Assembly: GCF_004168285.1 (NCBI RefSeq)
Contig: NZ_SEWF01000034.1
Coordinates: forward strand, 1 to 61,859
Direction of reading: 5' to 3'
DNA length: 61,859 nt
Source: Emticicia agri
Lineage (GTDB): Bacteria > Bacteroidota > Bacteroidia > Cytophagales > Spirosomataceae
A model generated the notes under the pieces. The model saw only the letters and a program-made list of their open reading frames with translations, was not told the DNA's origin and made no database searches. A program made the position numbers and the translations under genes. Shown here piece after piece: positions 15,727-24,975 of the stretch; position 1 is the stretch's first letter; each line of letters starts with the position of its first letter.

Positions 15727-18444
15727 ATGATAAAAACTAAGTACCTGTGGTATATCAATGCCTTTCTGACATTGGTGGCGATATACATAGCCTACCGCAT
15801 CTGGTTTGCTCCCCGAAGAGATGCCTGGAATTATATTCCTGACAACGCTTTTTTAGTGGTCGAAAGTTCGCAAATCCAAAGTTCGCTTTTCAATAAGAAA
15901 GGTCTCGATTCTACGCAACTGGCCGATATTCCATTTTTTTATGATGCGTTGCAACCTCTGAAACAAATTGCTCAAAGTATCGACGATTCTGTAGTAGCCC
16001 GTAAATTCTTAGCCCGTAAGCGTATTACTTATTCACTCCACAGAGAAACCAAGAAGAACCTCGAATACATTATTTATATCCCGACAGCCGCTTTCGGCGA
16101 TGCCAATTTTCTTAATAAACTAACCTCTCCTGACCCTGCCAAAAGAAAAGGCTACGGGCGCACCTATAAGGGTGTCAGATTGGAAGAACTCTACAGTATC
16201 AATAACCAATTGTTGTTTAATTTTCTGTTGTACGACGATTATCTGATTTGTACGGGCTCGAAAGTATTACTGGAAGAAGTGGTAAATCGTATTAAGTTGG
16301 GTGCTCCTATCGAAAGCATGCCTTTTAAAGAAAGCCGTCGGGGGATAGCTCATATCTATTTTAAAAGCCGTAACCTGCAAGATGTGGCAGATATTCTGCC
16401 TTCGCAATTATCGCCTAATCTGATTGAGTTTTTTGGAAATATTACCCCAAGAAACCCTGATATTGTGTTTGAAAAGCCCAAAATACCAAATACCGTTTCA
16501 GCCTATATTTATTCGCAAGGCACCAATACAATTCCGTTTCTGGGTATTTTTGGTCAACAAATGCCGCAACCTTTTACCTGTACTGACCTGATTCCAGAAA
16601 ATACTGCTATCACTTTTCGTGTCAGTTTCAAGAATAAAACCAAATTGGCGCAGGATTTCAATAATTATTTCAGGGGAAATGAACAGGCATTGCTGGCCGA
16701 ACGTGACAGCCTGAATCGTTTTCTGAATATCAACCTGACGAGCCTCTACACCATCTTAAAAAATGAAATAGTATTGTGCGAAATGGAGACTTCATCAGAT
16801 GAACCTTCAAAGAAGATATTGCTGATTAAAACAGAAGACCCCGCCGAAGCGCTGAATATGTTTGATGACCTGGCCGATAATGCCGGAAAACTCTCTTCGT
16901 ATTTTAAACCACAGCCTTTCAGCTACCTGAATAATTATGTACGAAACATTCAGATAAGTCAATTGCCTGCTTTGCTTTTTGGCTCTATTTTCAGAGGTTT
17001 TGCCGACTGTTATTATACTCAGATTGGCGATTATATGATTCTATCAAGTGATGATGATGCCATGCGCGAATATCTGAATAGTCTGAATTTTGGGCAAACC
17101 TGGGCAAAATCGAATATATATACCGATTTTGTCAAAAAACTTCGTCCGCAGGCGCAGGTAACGGCCATTATCAGTCCGCAAAGAATCTGGAACAACCTTT
17201 ATTACTCTTTGCCACAAAAATGGCGCAGTACTACTATTAAACATGAGCAACGAGCCAAAGCATTACGTTTTGTGGCGGTTGAAAACTTTGTGATTAACAA
17301 TACTTTCGGGACAAAATTGCTGATTGAAAAAATTCCGCAAACACAAAAAGAGGTGTTAGTAAATCGTTTCTTTTTACAGGATAGCCTGAGTATAAACACG
17401 GCTTTTGTAGGTAAACCTTTTATTATTAAAAATGCCCATAATACCTCAGAAGAGATATTGCTTCAACGAGCCGACAATCAGGCAGTTTTGCTAAGTAATT
17501 CGGCTAAGGAAATTAATAAGATTCCATTAAGTCAACCACTGACGAGTGCTTACCTGTTGCCGACCGATTATTTTCAGAATGGTACATTGCATTATCTGGC
17601 TACTACTGCCGATAAATTGCTGTTTTTTACAAGAGAAAATGCAACAGGTTTAGTAGCCAACTACGCCGATATTGATTTCAGTGGGTCGATAAGAGCCGTG
17701 GCTGCCAGTGAAACGAAAATCTATGTAGCCGACGACGGGGGTAATGTTTTTATAATTAATGAAGAAACCCAAAAGATTAATAAGGTAAGAACTCCCGGAC
17801 ACCTGACTGATATTATGTGGATTCAGCCTGTGAAATTCAAAAACAACACCCATCTGGCTATTCTGCAAAAAGATGGTACACTCAATGTCATTTATGAAGA
17901 CGGGCCATTCCTGAAAGGCTTTCCAAAAGTACCATTAGCTGCTCGTCCTTCTGAAATGATAATAGAAGAGGGGCAGGGGAAAAATTCTGTTATCACCCTG
18001 ATTTCAGAAAACGGAGAGATAAAAAAAGTGGATATGAATGGAAATTCATTGAGTAGGGGTAATATTCAATTAGAACGACCGGATAAAGCGACTGTTTTTG
18101 AGGTGATTTTCGACCAAAACCATAAAGACTGGCTGATTGCCCGCCGAACGCCAACCTCTTTGTTGATTATGAATAAAGTAGGTGGGTCAATTATAGAAAT
18201 AGGTAGTACCAATTTCATGAAATCGCAATTGCGTTATTTTGATTTAGGCAATGACCTGCGGTTTGTTAGCATTTTTGACGGTAAAAATAATACACTCTTC
18301 GATTTGAAAGGCAGAATGTTAGGCGATAAACCGCTACCTGCTACGGCTTTACCTGCCGTATCATATTCAGAAGCCTATAATAAACTCTTTATTTATAATG
18401 CTAATAAGACAAGGTTTGAAGTGTGGTCGGTTAAATTGAAGTAG
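15727..18444 (+). CDS. Large membrane-anchored protein of unknown function
   Basis: A 905-residue protein with one N-terminal membrane segment (about 8-27, YLWYINAFLTLVAIYIAYRIW) and the rest presumably outside the cytoplasmic membrane. The first 550 residues alternate helices and strands (DNAFLVVESSQI, RISFKNK-like segments), reminiscent of DUF3352-type proteins, but I do not claim that family. The last 300 residues look like a propeller (KIYVADDGGNVFIINEETQKI, NTLFDLKGRML). It stands divergent from mnmE with 171 bases between them. No catalytic motif is recognised. Confidence 0.6.
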   Translation: MIKTKYLWYINAFLTLVAIYIAYRIWFAPRRDAWNYIPDNAFLVVESSQIQSSLFNKKGLDSTQLADIPFFYDALQPLKQIAQSIDDSVVARKFLARKRITYSLHRETKKNLEYIIYIPTAAFGDANFLNKLTSPDPAKRKGYGRTYKGVRLEELYSINNQLLFNFLLYDDYLICTGSKVLLEEVVNRIKLGAPIESMPFKESRRGIAHIYFKSRNLQDVADILPSQLSPNLIEFFGNITPRNPDIVFEKPKIPNTVSAYIYSQGTNTIPFLGIFGQQMPQPFTCTDLIPENTAITFRVSFKNKTKLAQDFNNYFRGNEQALLAERDSLNRFLNINLTSLYTILKNEIVLCEMETSSDEPSKKILLIKTEDPAEALNMFDDLADNAGKLSSYFKPQPFSYLNNYVRNIQISQLPALLFGSIFRGFADCYYTQIGDYMILSSDDDAMREYLNSLNFGQTWAKSNIYTDFVKKLRPQAQVTAIISPQRIWNNLYYSLPQKWRSTTIKHEQRAKALRFVAVENFVINNTFGTKLLIEKIPQTQKEVLVNRFFLQDSLSINTAFVGKPFIIKNAHNTSEEILLQRADNQAVLLSNSAKEINKIPLSQPLTSAYLLPTDYFQNGTLHYLATTADKLLFFTRENATGLVANYADIDFSGSIRAVAASETKIYVADDGGNVFIINEETQKINKVRTPGHLTDIMWIQPVKFKNNTHLAILQKDGTLNVIYEDGPFLKGFPKVPLAARPSEMIIEEGQGKNSVITLISENGEIKKVDMNGNSLSRGNIQLERPDKATVFEVIFDQNHKDWLIARRTPTSLLIMNKVGGSIIEIGSTNFMKSQLRYFDLGNDLRFVSIFDGKNNTLFDLKGRMLGDKPLPATALPAVSYSEAYNKLFIYNANKTRFEVWSVKLK

Positions 18445-18498
18445 AAAAAATTTGAAATATTTGACGGGTAGTGTAGCTAAAGTAATAAAGATTGAAGT

Positions 18499-19326
18499 AT
18501 GTTTAAGAAAATCCTCATCACTTTTATAACAAGTATTCTCTTATTCTCGTGCGAAGATACTGAACTGATTGAAGGAAGAGATGATAACCTTGCTATAGGG
18601 AATCCTTCTGACGCAGGGGTGAATGAGAATAATTATTTGATGGAGAAAGCCCCATACGCCTTATCTTATAACCGTTCGAAGGGAACTGCTAATTGGGTTG
18701 CCTGGCATTTATCTAAAGGCTGGAAAGGAAATGCTGTAAAGGCAGATAATTTTAAATCAGATGAGTCATTACCTTCTGGCTGGTATAGGGTTAAAACAAG
18801 TGACTATGTAGGCTCCGGTTTTGACAGAGGGCATTTATGTCCGTCAGCTGATAGAGATGGTTCTACGCAGGATAATGAAGCTACTTTCTTAATGACCAAT
18901 ATAGTGCCTCAATCACCCAATAGTAACAGAGACACCTGGGTAGCTTTAGAAACTTATTGTAGAAAAATGGTTGATGCAGGTAACGAATTATACATTGTGG
19001 TCGGTGTCTTAGGACAGGGAGGCTCTGGCAGCAATGGCGGTACCACCAAAACACTGGCTGATGGGAAAGTGGTAGTACCGGAGTCTCTTTGGAAAGTGAT
19101 TGTAGTTTTGCCTGTAGGAGAGAATGATATAGATAGAATTGACAGCGACACACGGGTAATTGCTATAAAAATACCCAATCGCCAGTCGATAAAAAGCGAT
19201 TGGGGAGAGTATCGGCTAAGTGTTGATGAACTGGAGGCTTTAACGGGCTACGACTTTCTGTCAAATGTATCCAACACGCTACAAAAACAATTAGAAGGCA
19301 AAGCTGATAAAGGACCGACTTATTAA
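18499..19326 (+). CDS. DNA/RNA non-specific endonuclease (NUC1 type), lipoprotein
   Basis: A 275-residue beta-beta-alpha-metal nuclease. The signal is of lipoprotein type, with Cys18 in LLFSC. The active-site motif DRGH is at 109-112 (general base His112), followed by NIVPQSPNSNRDTW, which supplies the magnesium-binding Asn and the family NxxPQ pattern. Substrate recognition is without sequence preference in this family. Anchored outside the cell, it would serve nutrient nucleic-acid degradation, a role inferred from location. It follows the 905-residue gene by 54 bases on the same strand; the next gene is convergent. Confidence 0.9.
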   Translation: MFKKILITFITSILLFSCEDTELIEGRDDNLAIGNPSDAGVNENNYLMEKAPYALSYNRSKGTANWVAWHLSKGWKGNAVKADNFKSDESLPSGWYRVKTSDYVGSGFDRGHLCPSADRDGSTQDNEATFLMTNIVPQSPNSNRDTWVALETYCRKMVDAGNELYIVVGVLGQGGSGSNGGTTKTLADGKVVVPESLWKVIVVLPVGENDIDRIDSDTRVIAIKIPNRQSIKSDWGEYRLSVDELEALTGYDFLSNVSNTLQKQLEGKADKGPTY

Positions 19327-19354
19327 CTTTTTCAGAGATGTGTATGTTATTACA

Positions 19355-20839
19355 TTATCGCTTCAATACTTCTTCAATCTGTACATTCAAAATTCCTTTT
19401 TCTTCAAGAGAATCTGCTCTTGTTTTCTCAATTTTTCCGTATTTATCAATAATGGCATAGCTTGGGTAGGAGGTACTTTTTATTTTTTTCATGATTTCCT
19501 TGGTCAACTCTTCTGACGCAAAAATATGATTCCCTTCCAGTTTATAAAAAGCTATCAACTGTTTCCATTTTTCTTCATTGTCATAATTGGTTATGTACAG
19601 AAAAGTCAGGCCTTTATTTTTATACTGTTTTTTCAAATCAGCCGCATATAAACTTATCTCTTCTCTACAAGGTCTGCACCAACTTCCCCACATATCCAGA
19701 AATACAGTTTGCCCTTTGAAATGCGTCAGAATCTCATCCCAGTTTTTCATGGTTAAAAAGACTGTTCTTTTATTGAGTGTCCTTTCCGTATTTGAAATAG
19801 CTTCTTCGATAGGCTTCTTGAAATATTCATTGAATTTGCTACGGGGATACTGATTCCTGAAGTCGCTATAAATAGCCTCTACGTTTGTAAAGTCTTTGTT
19901 TCTAATCATTGAGTCAAACAGAAAAGCATACATCTGCTCTTTTACTTTACCTTCAAAGTACCTTTCAATGATTTTTTGTTTTAATTGATTACTGAAATCC
20001 TTTCGCATGGCTGTTTCTGCTTTCAGGCTATCACCACCATACCATTCTTTATAAAATTCGTGTTCACGATTCAGGTAATCATCATAGGCATCAATGTATT
20101 TTGTATTAAGAAACAGACTGATATAAGCATGGTAGGAAGGAGCAACCAAAGCCTTTTCATCAGACAAGGGTGCTTCTTTTTGTAAACTGTTAAATACATT
20201 CTGCCAGTATTGTCTGTTGTTTTTCAAGCCTTCTTTCTGGCTACTATTCAAATCGTCGTAGGTATAATATAATGATGATTGACGGGCATATTTCAGATGA
20301 TAATTCCAGAATTCTATAAAATCATCGGAAGGCTTTTGTACAGTTATCACTGAATCGATGATTCGCTTATCTTTTTCATAAAACTGATTAACAATTGTAG
20401 CTATTCTGTCTGGTAAAGAGTCCTGTTTAGTTTGTCCATAATTATAAAACAGAGATATGCCTTTTAATTGATTATTGTTTGCTCCGGTGCCACTAATGGA
20501 AAGTAGCTTATCCTCATTTTCAGTAATGAGTAGTTTATCTCCTTTGGTAATAAAGAAAAACTGCTCGAAGAGTTTCCTGTTTCGTAAACTATCTTTGATT
20601 GAAATACTGATAATTTCTTTGTCAGCAACGTCTATATTCAAAACAAAATCTCCGGTTGGACTAATAAATTTCTCAATAAAAGGCTTTTGCGGGTCATCAT
20701 TTTCCAGACGTTTTGTTGGCTGCTCAATAGTAAGTATCCCTCTTTTCATAGAAGGAATTTTGCCCGAGATAGTAGTTTTTTGTCCGAAAGCGTTGTAAAA
20801 TGTCACGAAGCACAACAAAATAACGAAATAGGTTTTCAT
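19355..20839 (-). CDS. TlpA-like thioredoxin-domain protein
   Basis: A 494-residue exported protein with a signal peptide (1-19). Residues 20-340 form an N-terminal region of the kind seen in Bacteroidota TlpA-like proteins (a small beta domain, then a helical segment with DFIEFWNYHLKYARQ). The C-terminal thioredoxin fold (about 370-494) has the redox pair WCRPC (Cys388, Cys391) and a cis-Pro region (TSYPSYAIID). It likely acts as a periplasmic disulfide reductase. It is convergent with the endonuclease gene (28-base gap). Confidence 0.85.
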   Translation of the reverse strand: MKTYFVILLCFVTFYNAFGQKTTISGKIPSMKRGILTIEQPTKRLENDDPQKPFIEKFISPTGDFVLNIDVADKEIISISIKDSLRNRKLFEQFFFITKGDKLLITENEDKLLSISGTGANNNQLKGISLFYNYGQTKQDSLPDRIATIVNQFYEKDKRIIDSVITVQKPSDDFIEFWNYHLKYARQSSLYYTYDDLNSSQKEGLKNNRQYWQNVFNSLQKEAPLSDEKALVAPSYHAYISLFLNTKYIDAYDDYLNREHEFYKEWYGGDSLKAETAMRKDFSNQLKQKIIERYFEGKVKEQMYAFLFDSMIRNKDFTNVEAIYSDFRNQYPRSKFNEYFKKPIEEAISNTERTLNKRTVFLTMKNWDEILTHFKGQTVFLDMWGSWCRPCREEISLYAADLKKQYKNKGLTFLYITNYDNEEKWKQLIAFYKLEGNHIFASEELTKEIMKKIKSTSYPSYAIIDKYGKIEKTRADSLEEKGILNVQIEEVLKR

Positions 20840-21031
20840 ACTGTTAAGACTGAAAATGGGTGGATACTGAAATACTCTTAGTGTCTTAAAAGTACGTAAT
20901 TTTCTTTTTCTACATTTATCTGGGCTAAGTTATTCGCTAATAAACTTATTTAAGGTTTATCAGGTCGCCAATTTAAAGAATAGTGCAAAATAAGCTGACT
21001 GTTTTACTTGGTAAAAACAATGTTGTCCGGC

Positions 21032-21925
21032 TTATCTGCTTAGTTGTGCTATCTTTTCTCTGGCGCTTGCTAAAGTGCCATCAATCTGTAAGGCCTTTTC
21101 ATAATAATATAAAGCTTTCTTTTGATCTCCGGCTATCAGATACGCCTCTGCCAGACTATCAAAAGTATTGGCCTCTTGTAGATATACGTTGGTGTTGAAT
21201 TCTAATACGGCAATGGCTTCTTTATAACGCTTTTGCCCCAGCAGTACGTAGCCATAAGCATTGAGTTCGCTTGAATTTCGGAGTAAAGATTTTATTTCGA
21301 CACTTGCATGCTGTAATTCTCTGGCAATCTGCTTGGTAGCATAATTATAAACGATATGTGCTACTGTGGCCTGTGCCTTATAGGCTGGTTGATAAGGTTG
21401 ATGTGTGAGGATTTTAGCTAAATCGTGCTCCAATGACTCCACAGGGCGCTCAATAATTCTACCGATTTCTTTACCTTTCTCTATGATAATAAAGGTAGGC
21501 ACTCTGAAAATATTCCAGTTGACTTCTTCATGCGAAGGGCTTTGCTTGTAGCGTTCCGGCGCATTATCTACCATTATGAATCGGAGTTTGCTGTTAGGTA
21601 CTTCTGCTTTTTCAAGAACTTTCAGGAAACGAGGCAGGTTTTGCTGGGTGTCTCCGCACCAGGTGGCACCAAAAATCAATACTTCTATGTCTTTCAGGTC
21701 TGTTTTGAGAGATTGTGTGGATATAGTATCGACGGCATATTCCTGATAGTATTTATCATACCATCGGTTATAGGGGAAACGCATAAAAGCTACCTTGGAA
21801 CAAGGCCCTGCAAGCATGGTATTGCCACGGGCATCGAGGCTTTCCTGATTAATAAAAGGGCTTGAGTTTTGCGCAAAAGTGGCAAAACTCAAGCACAACA
21901 AAAGTAAAGTGTAATGCTTTTTCAT
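21032..21925 (-). CDS. Thioredoxin-fold and TPR protein with single-Cys active site
   Basis: A 297-residue exported protein (signal peptide 1-18). A thioredoxin-like domain (about 70-180) carries WCGDT (Cys90), so the second Cys of CxxC is replaced by Thr; disulfide exchange by the usual mechanism is unlikely, though a monothiol role is possible. The last 100 residues are tetratricopeptide-like (SSELNAYGYVLLGQKRYKEAI, ANTFDSLAEAYLIAGDQKKAL). It lies upstream of, and on the same strand as, the TlpA-like gene but 192 bases away. Confidence 0.8.
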   Translation of the reverse strand: MKKHYTLLLLCLSFATFAQNSSPFINQESLDARGNTMLAGPCSKVAFMRFPYNRWYDKYYQEYAVDTISTQSLKTDLKDIEVLIFGATWCGDTQQNLPRFLKVLEKAEVPNSKLRFIMVDNAPERYKQSPSHEEVNWNIFRVPTFIIIEKGKEIGRIIERPVESLEHDLAKILTHQPYQPAYKAQATVAHIVYNYATKQIARELQHASVEIKSLLRNSSELNAYGYVLLGQKRYKEAIAVLEFNTNVYLQEANTFDSLAEAYLIAGDQKKALYYYEKALQIDGTLASAREKIAQLSR

Positions 21926-22276
21926 AAAGATGTATTTTGTAAAACGAAGCTCAAAAGTAGCCTTATTACGTATAGGGAGGTGTTAAGGATTTCCTAACGA
22001 TTTGTGAATATTTGTTAATGGGGGCTAACAACTATTGGCAGATGAATTTACTGGATGAAATGGCTGATTAATTCACTTGCTAATTATCCTCTTTATCAAT
22101 TGTTTTTTGTGAAATATTATCGATAATCATATATATTGCGAGGATACTATCGTTTAGCATAGTAATTTTGATTGGTCGTGATTACCACTACCATATAACC
22201 CTATTTTATTTGTCCCATGTGGTCTGGAGGAATCCTGCATACCATTAACGGGGAAATTATAAACCTTCCAAAAACG
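21926..22276. other. Divergent intergenic region with a candidate promoter for namZ
   Basis: The gap separates the thioredoxin/TPR gene from namZ. TAATTTTG at 22163-22170 fits the Bacteroidota -7 consensus; the nearest TTG is 24 bases upstream, slightly far. Nothing else is recognised. Confidence 0.4.
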
Positions 22277-23506
22277 ATGAGATTTATTTCAATACTTTTT
22301 TTAACGCTTTTTGCAATTAGCAATAGTAGATGTACCGCACAAATTGCATCAGCAAAACAAAGTACATCCAGTAAGTCAGGAATTATTACAGGTGCCGACC
22401 AGACCGAAAAATATTTACCTTATCTGAAAGGAAAACGAATTGGTATGGTAGCCAATCAGAGTTCTATCATAGGCAAGAAAAGCAGTGTGGATAGCTTATT
22501 GAGCCTTGGCATTAACATTGTAAAAGTGTTTGGGCCTGAGCATGGTTTCAGAGGTAATGCCAGCAATGGCGCTGCGGTGAGCAATGAGATAGACGCTAAA
22601 ACCGGTATCCCGATAATCTCTTTATATGGCAAAAACCAGAAACCAACCAAAGAACAACTGGCAGATGTTGACTTGATGGTCTTTGATATTCAGGATGTAG
22701 GTTGTCGCTATTATACCAATATTAATACACTTGAGTATATCATGGAAGCCTGCGCAGAAAACAATAAAGAACTGCTGATTCTTGACAGACCTAACCCAAA
22801 CGCCTATGTAGTAGATGGGCCTGTAATGACTGATGATAAATTTAAGTCTGCTATAGGAATCCATTATACACCTATGACTCATGGCATGACTATCGGTGAA
22901 TTTGCACAATACCTGAACGGCGAAGGTTACCTGAAAGAACCATGTAAACTCAATATTATAAAAGTTGCCAATTATAGTCATGATATGTCTTACGTATTAC
23001 CGATAAATCCGTCACCGAATTTGAATACACAGCAAGCGGTAATGCTTTTTCCGAGCTTATGTATGTTTGAAGGAACGGCTATCAACGAAGGTCGGGGAAC
23101 TTATATGCCATTTACTATATTGGGAGCACCCAAACTGAAAGACAAGTATTCATTCTCTTACAAACCCGTAGGTATTCCCGGCATGAGTGAGAGACCTAAT
23201 CATAAAGATTCTGTTTGTTATGGTCTTGACCTTCGGAATTATGATGTTAACCAACTTCGGAAGAGTCGCCAGATTAACTTAAAGTGGTTAATTGAATTAT
23301 ACAATGCTTATCCGGATAAGGCTAAGTTTTTCACTCCCGGAAGACCGGGTCAGGATATATCAGCTTTTGATTTGCGCATAGGTACAGACCAATTAAGAAA
23401 ACAGATTATAGCAGGCGTATCGGAAGAAGAAATCAGAAAAAGCTGGGAGCCTGAATTATCAAAGTTTAAAGCTATACGGGCTAAGTATTTGTTGTATGCT
23501 GATTGA
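22277..23506 (+). CDS. namZ: Exo-beta-N-acetylmuramidase NamZ (DUF1343)
   Basis: A 409-residue exported protein. The start at 22277 gives a signal peptide (MRFISILFLTLFAISNSRCTAQ); the frame is open 60 bases upstream without signal character. The DUF1343 core is clear: GKRIGMVANQSSI, FGPEHGFRG, PIISLYGK, DVDLMVFDIQDVGCRYYTN, LDRPNPN, YTPMTHGMTIGEFA, FEGTAINEGRGT, FTPGRPGQD. Members release terminal N-acetylmuramic acid from peptidoglycan fragments, serving cell-wall recycling or scavenging. It stands alone before the ribosomal cluster, at the place where rpsJ would often be found. Confidence 0.92.
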   Translation: MRFISILFLTLFAISNSRCTAQIASAKQSTSSKSGIITGADQTEKYLPYLKGKRIGMVANQSSIIGKKSSVDSLLSLGINIVKVFGPEHGFRGNASNGAAVSNEIDAKTGIPIISLYGKNQKPTKEQLADVDLMVFDIQDVGCRYYTNINTLEYIMEACAENNKELLILDRPNPNAYVVDGPVMTDDKFKSAIGIHYTPMTHGMTIGEFAQYLNGEGYLKEPCKLNIIKVANYSHDMSYVLPINPSPNLNTQQAVMLFPSLCMFEGTAINEGRGTYMPFTILGAPKLKDKYSFSYKPVGIPGMSERPNHKDSVCYGLDLRNYDVNQLRKSRQINLKWLIELYNAYPDKAKFFTPGRPGQDISAFDLRIGTDQLRKQIIAGVSEEEIRKSWEPELSKFKAIRAKYLLYAD

Positions 23507-23801
23507 TTAATTTTGCATAGAATATCTCCGTTATTTCGGCATGTCAGCGACTGAAACGGTCCGCCGTGCGGTCGCCATCTAAATTAACAAAGCGGACGCC
23601 GCGCGGGACTATTTTTGTACACTAACCCGACTAAAGTCGAAAGTCGGGCTTATTATTATGTAAGCCGGACTTAAGTCCGGCGATGTAAATAAAAGCCACC
23701 CAATTCTATTGGGTGAACACGGGGTGTCGTGGATGGGCAACAGTAACCACCTAACCCCCTCACTACAAACAAAATAATCAAAAAACTTTTTTGATTTATG
23801 A
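23507..23801. repeat. Intergenic cluster of palindromes
   Basis: This non-coding stretch contains several small palindromes: GCCGGACTTAAGTCCGGC at 23664-23681, CACCCAAT/ATTGGGTG at 23698-23716, a GACT...AGTCGGGCTT block at 23628-23650 and GC-rich inverted pieces around 23555-23605. No coding potential is seen. Such blocks occur repeatedly in Bacteroidota intergenic DNA. Confidence 0.55.
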
Positions 23802-23831
23802 TTGCATGAATCAAAAAAAGCTGTACCTTTG
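23802..23831 (+). promoter_or_regulatory. Promoter of the ribosomal protein cluster
   Basis: TACCTTTG at 23824-23831 is an exact TAnnTTTG -7 element with a TTG at 23802-23804, 19 bases upstream, the expected spacing for the Bacteroidota sigma factor. Transcription would start about seven bases downstream, leaving a leader of roughly 400 bases before rplC. Confidence 0.7.
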
Positions 23832-23837
23832 CACCTC

Positions 23838-24239
23838 AATTGAAAACGGAGTACCCCTCATTTGGTTAAATGAAGTCCCGACTCATTCGGGAAACCAGTT
23901 TAACTTTGACTGTAACATCCTACGACCAACGTCGTAATATAACTCAGAACAGTCTCCGAAAGCTATGAATTTTACAGGAATCACTGCAAGGTAACAAGGA
24001 ATCGTCCTGCACCTTTAGTTTTTTTTGACCTTACCGAAGCGAATTATTCGCAACGGTTTGCAGTGTAATGAACAAGTTGGCAGTGGCTAACCTCTGGAAA
24101 TAGTAAATAATTTTTTGACCGATGTTTGTTTTCGTGCATAATTTTTCGGAATTTTGCACCCCCGTTCGAGTGCCGAATGCAAATGCGGCAGAAGAAGAAG
24201 CAAAATAGGTTATAATAGCAAAATAAAGCGTAAAATACC
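23838..24239 (+). other. Long structured leader before rplC
   Basis: The region holds no gene. Small hairpins are visible: TGGTT/AACCA enclosing TCCCG/CGGGA (23860-23897), TACGA/TCGTA (23919-23938) and GCGAA/TTCGC (24039-24052). At 23975-24026, CAGGA/TCCTG and AAGGT/ACCTT overlap so that only one can form simply; the second is followed by T8. This looks like an attenuator or autoregulatory leader for ribosomal proteins; it does not match an L4 or S10 leader that I can recall. Confidence 0.45.
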
Positions 24240-24860
24240 ATGTCTGGAATTATCGGAAAGAAAGTTGGAATGACAACTATCTTCAACGCAGAAGGTCAAG
24301 CAGTACCTTGCACATTGATAGAGGCAGGTCCTTGTGTTGTAACTCAGGTTCGTACTGAAGAAAAAGATGGCTACAAAGCTATCCAGTTAGGCTACGGCGA
24401 CAAGAAAGAAAAAAACACAAGCCGTCCGTTAGTAGGTCATTTCAAAAAAGCAGGCACAACGCCTAAACGTAAATTAGTTGAGTTTAAAGAGTTTGAAAAA
24501 GAATACAGCCTTGGCGATACTATTCGTATTGAAGATGTTTTTGCAGAAGGTGATTTCTTGGATGCAAGCGGAAACTCAAAAGGTCGTGGTTTCCAAGGGG
24601 TTGTAAAACGCCACGGATTCAGCGGTGTTGGTGGTCAGACCCACGGTCAGCACAATAGAGGACGTCACCCGGGTTCAATCGGTGCATGTTCATTCCCATC
24701 AAGAGTATTCAAAGGTATTCGTATGGCAGGTCGTATGGGTAACACACGTACTACTGTACAAAACCTTAAAGTATTGAAAGTATTGACTGAGCAAAATTTG
24801 ATCGTTATCAGCGGTTCAATCCCTGGTGCGAAAAACTCATACATTACTTTACATAAATAA
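24240..24860 (+). CDS. rplC: 50S ribosomal protein L3
   Basis: 206 residues, normal length. It shows the L3 opening ([12 protein letters not shown]), the central loop [15 protein letters not shown] reaching toward the peptidyl-transferase centre, and [15 protein letters not shown]. It is the first gene of the cluster; rpsJ, its usual upstream neighbour, is absent. The start context is A-rich without a Shine-Dalgarno site. Confidence 0.98.
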   Translation: MSGIIGKKVGMTTIFNAEGQAVPCTLIEAGPCVVTQVRTEEKDGYKAIQLGYGDKKEKNTSRPLVGHFKKAGTTPKRKLVEFKEFEKEYSLGDTIRIEDVFAEGDFLDASGNSKGRGFQGVVKRHGFSGVGGQTHGQHNRGRHPGSIGACSFPSRVFKGIRMAGRMGNTRTTVQNLKVLKVLTEQNLIVISGSIPGAKNSYITLHK

Positions 24861-24865
24861 AAACA

Positions 24866-24935
24866 CCCCCAGCCCCTAAAGGGGAGTGTTTAGAGTACAT
24901 GTTTTAAAAGCTCCCTTTAGGGCGGGGGGCGTTTA
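24866..24935. repeat. CCCCTAAAGGGG-type palindromic repeat between rplC and rplD
   Basis: The left half (CCCCCAGCCCCTAAAGGGGAG) and right half (GCTCCCTTTAGGGCGGGGGG) face each other about 30 bases apart, forming a large imperfect hairpin inside the operon. A second member of the family lies between infA and rpmJ. Confidence 0.7.
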
Positions 24936-24975
24936 GGTCGAAACCGGACGACATCGAAAAAATACGGCAAGCAAA

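Noticed and set aside
23507-24239. Hidden rpsJ before rplC
   Set aside because: Searching the frames of this gap showed no S10-like sequence of about 100 residues; only palindromes and a leader are present.
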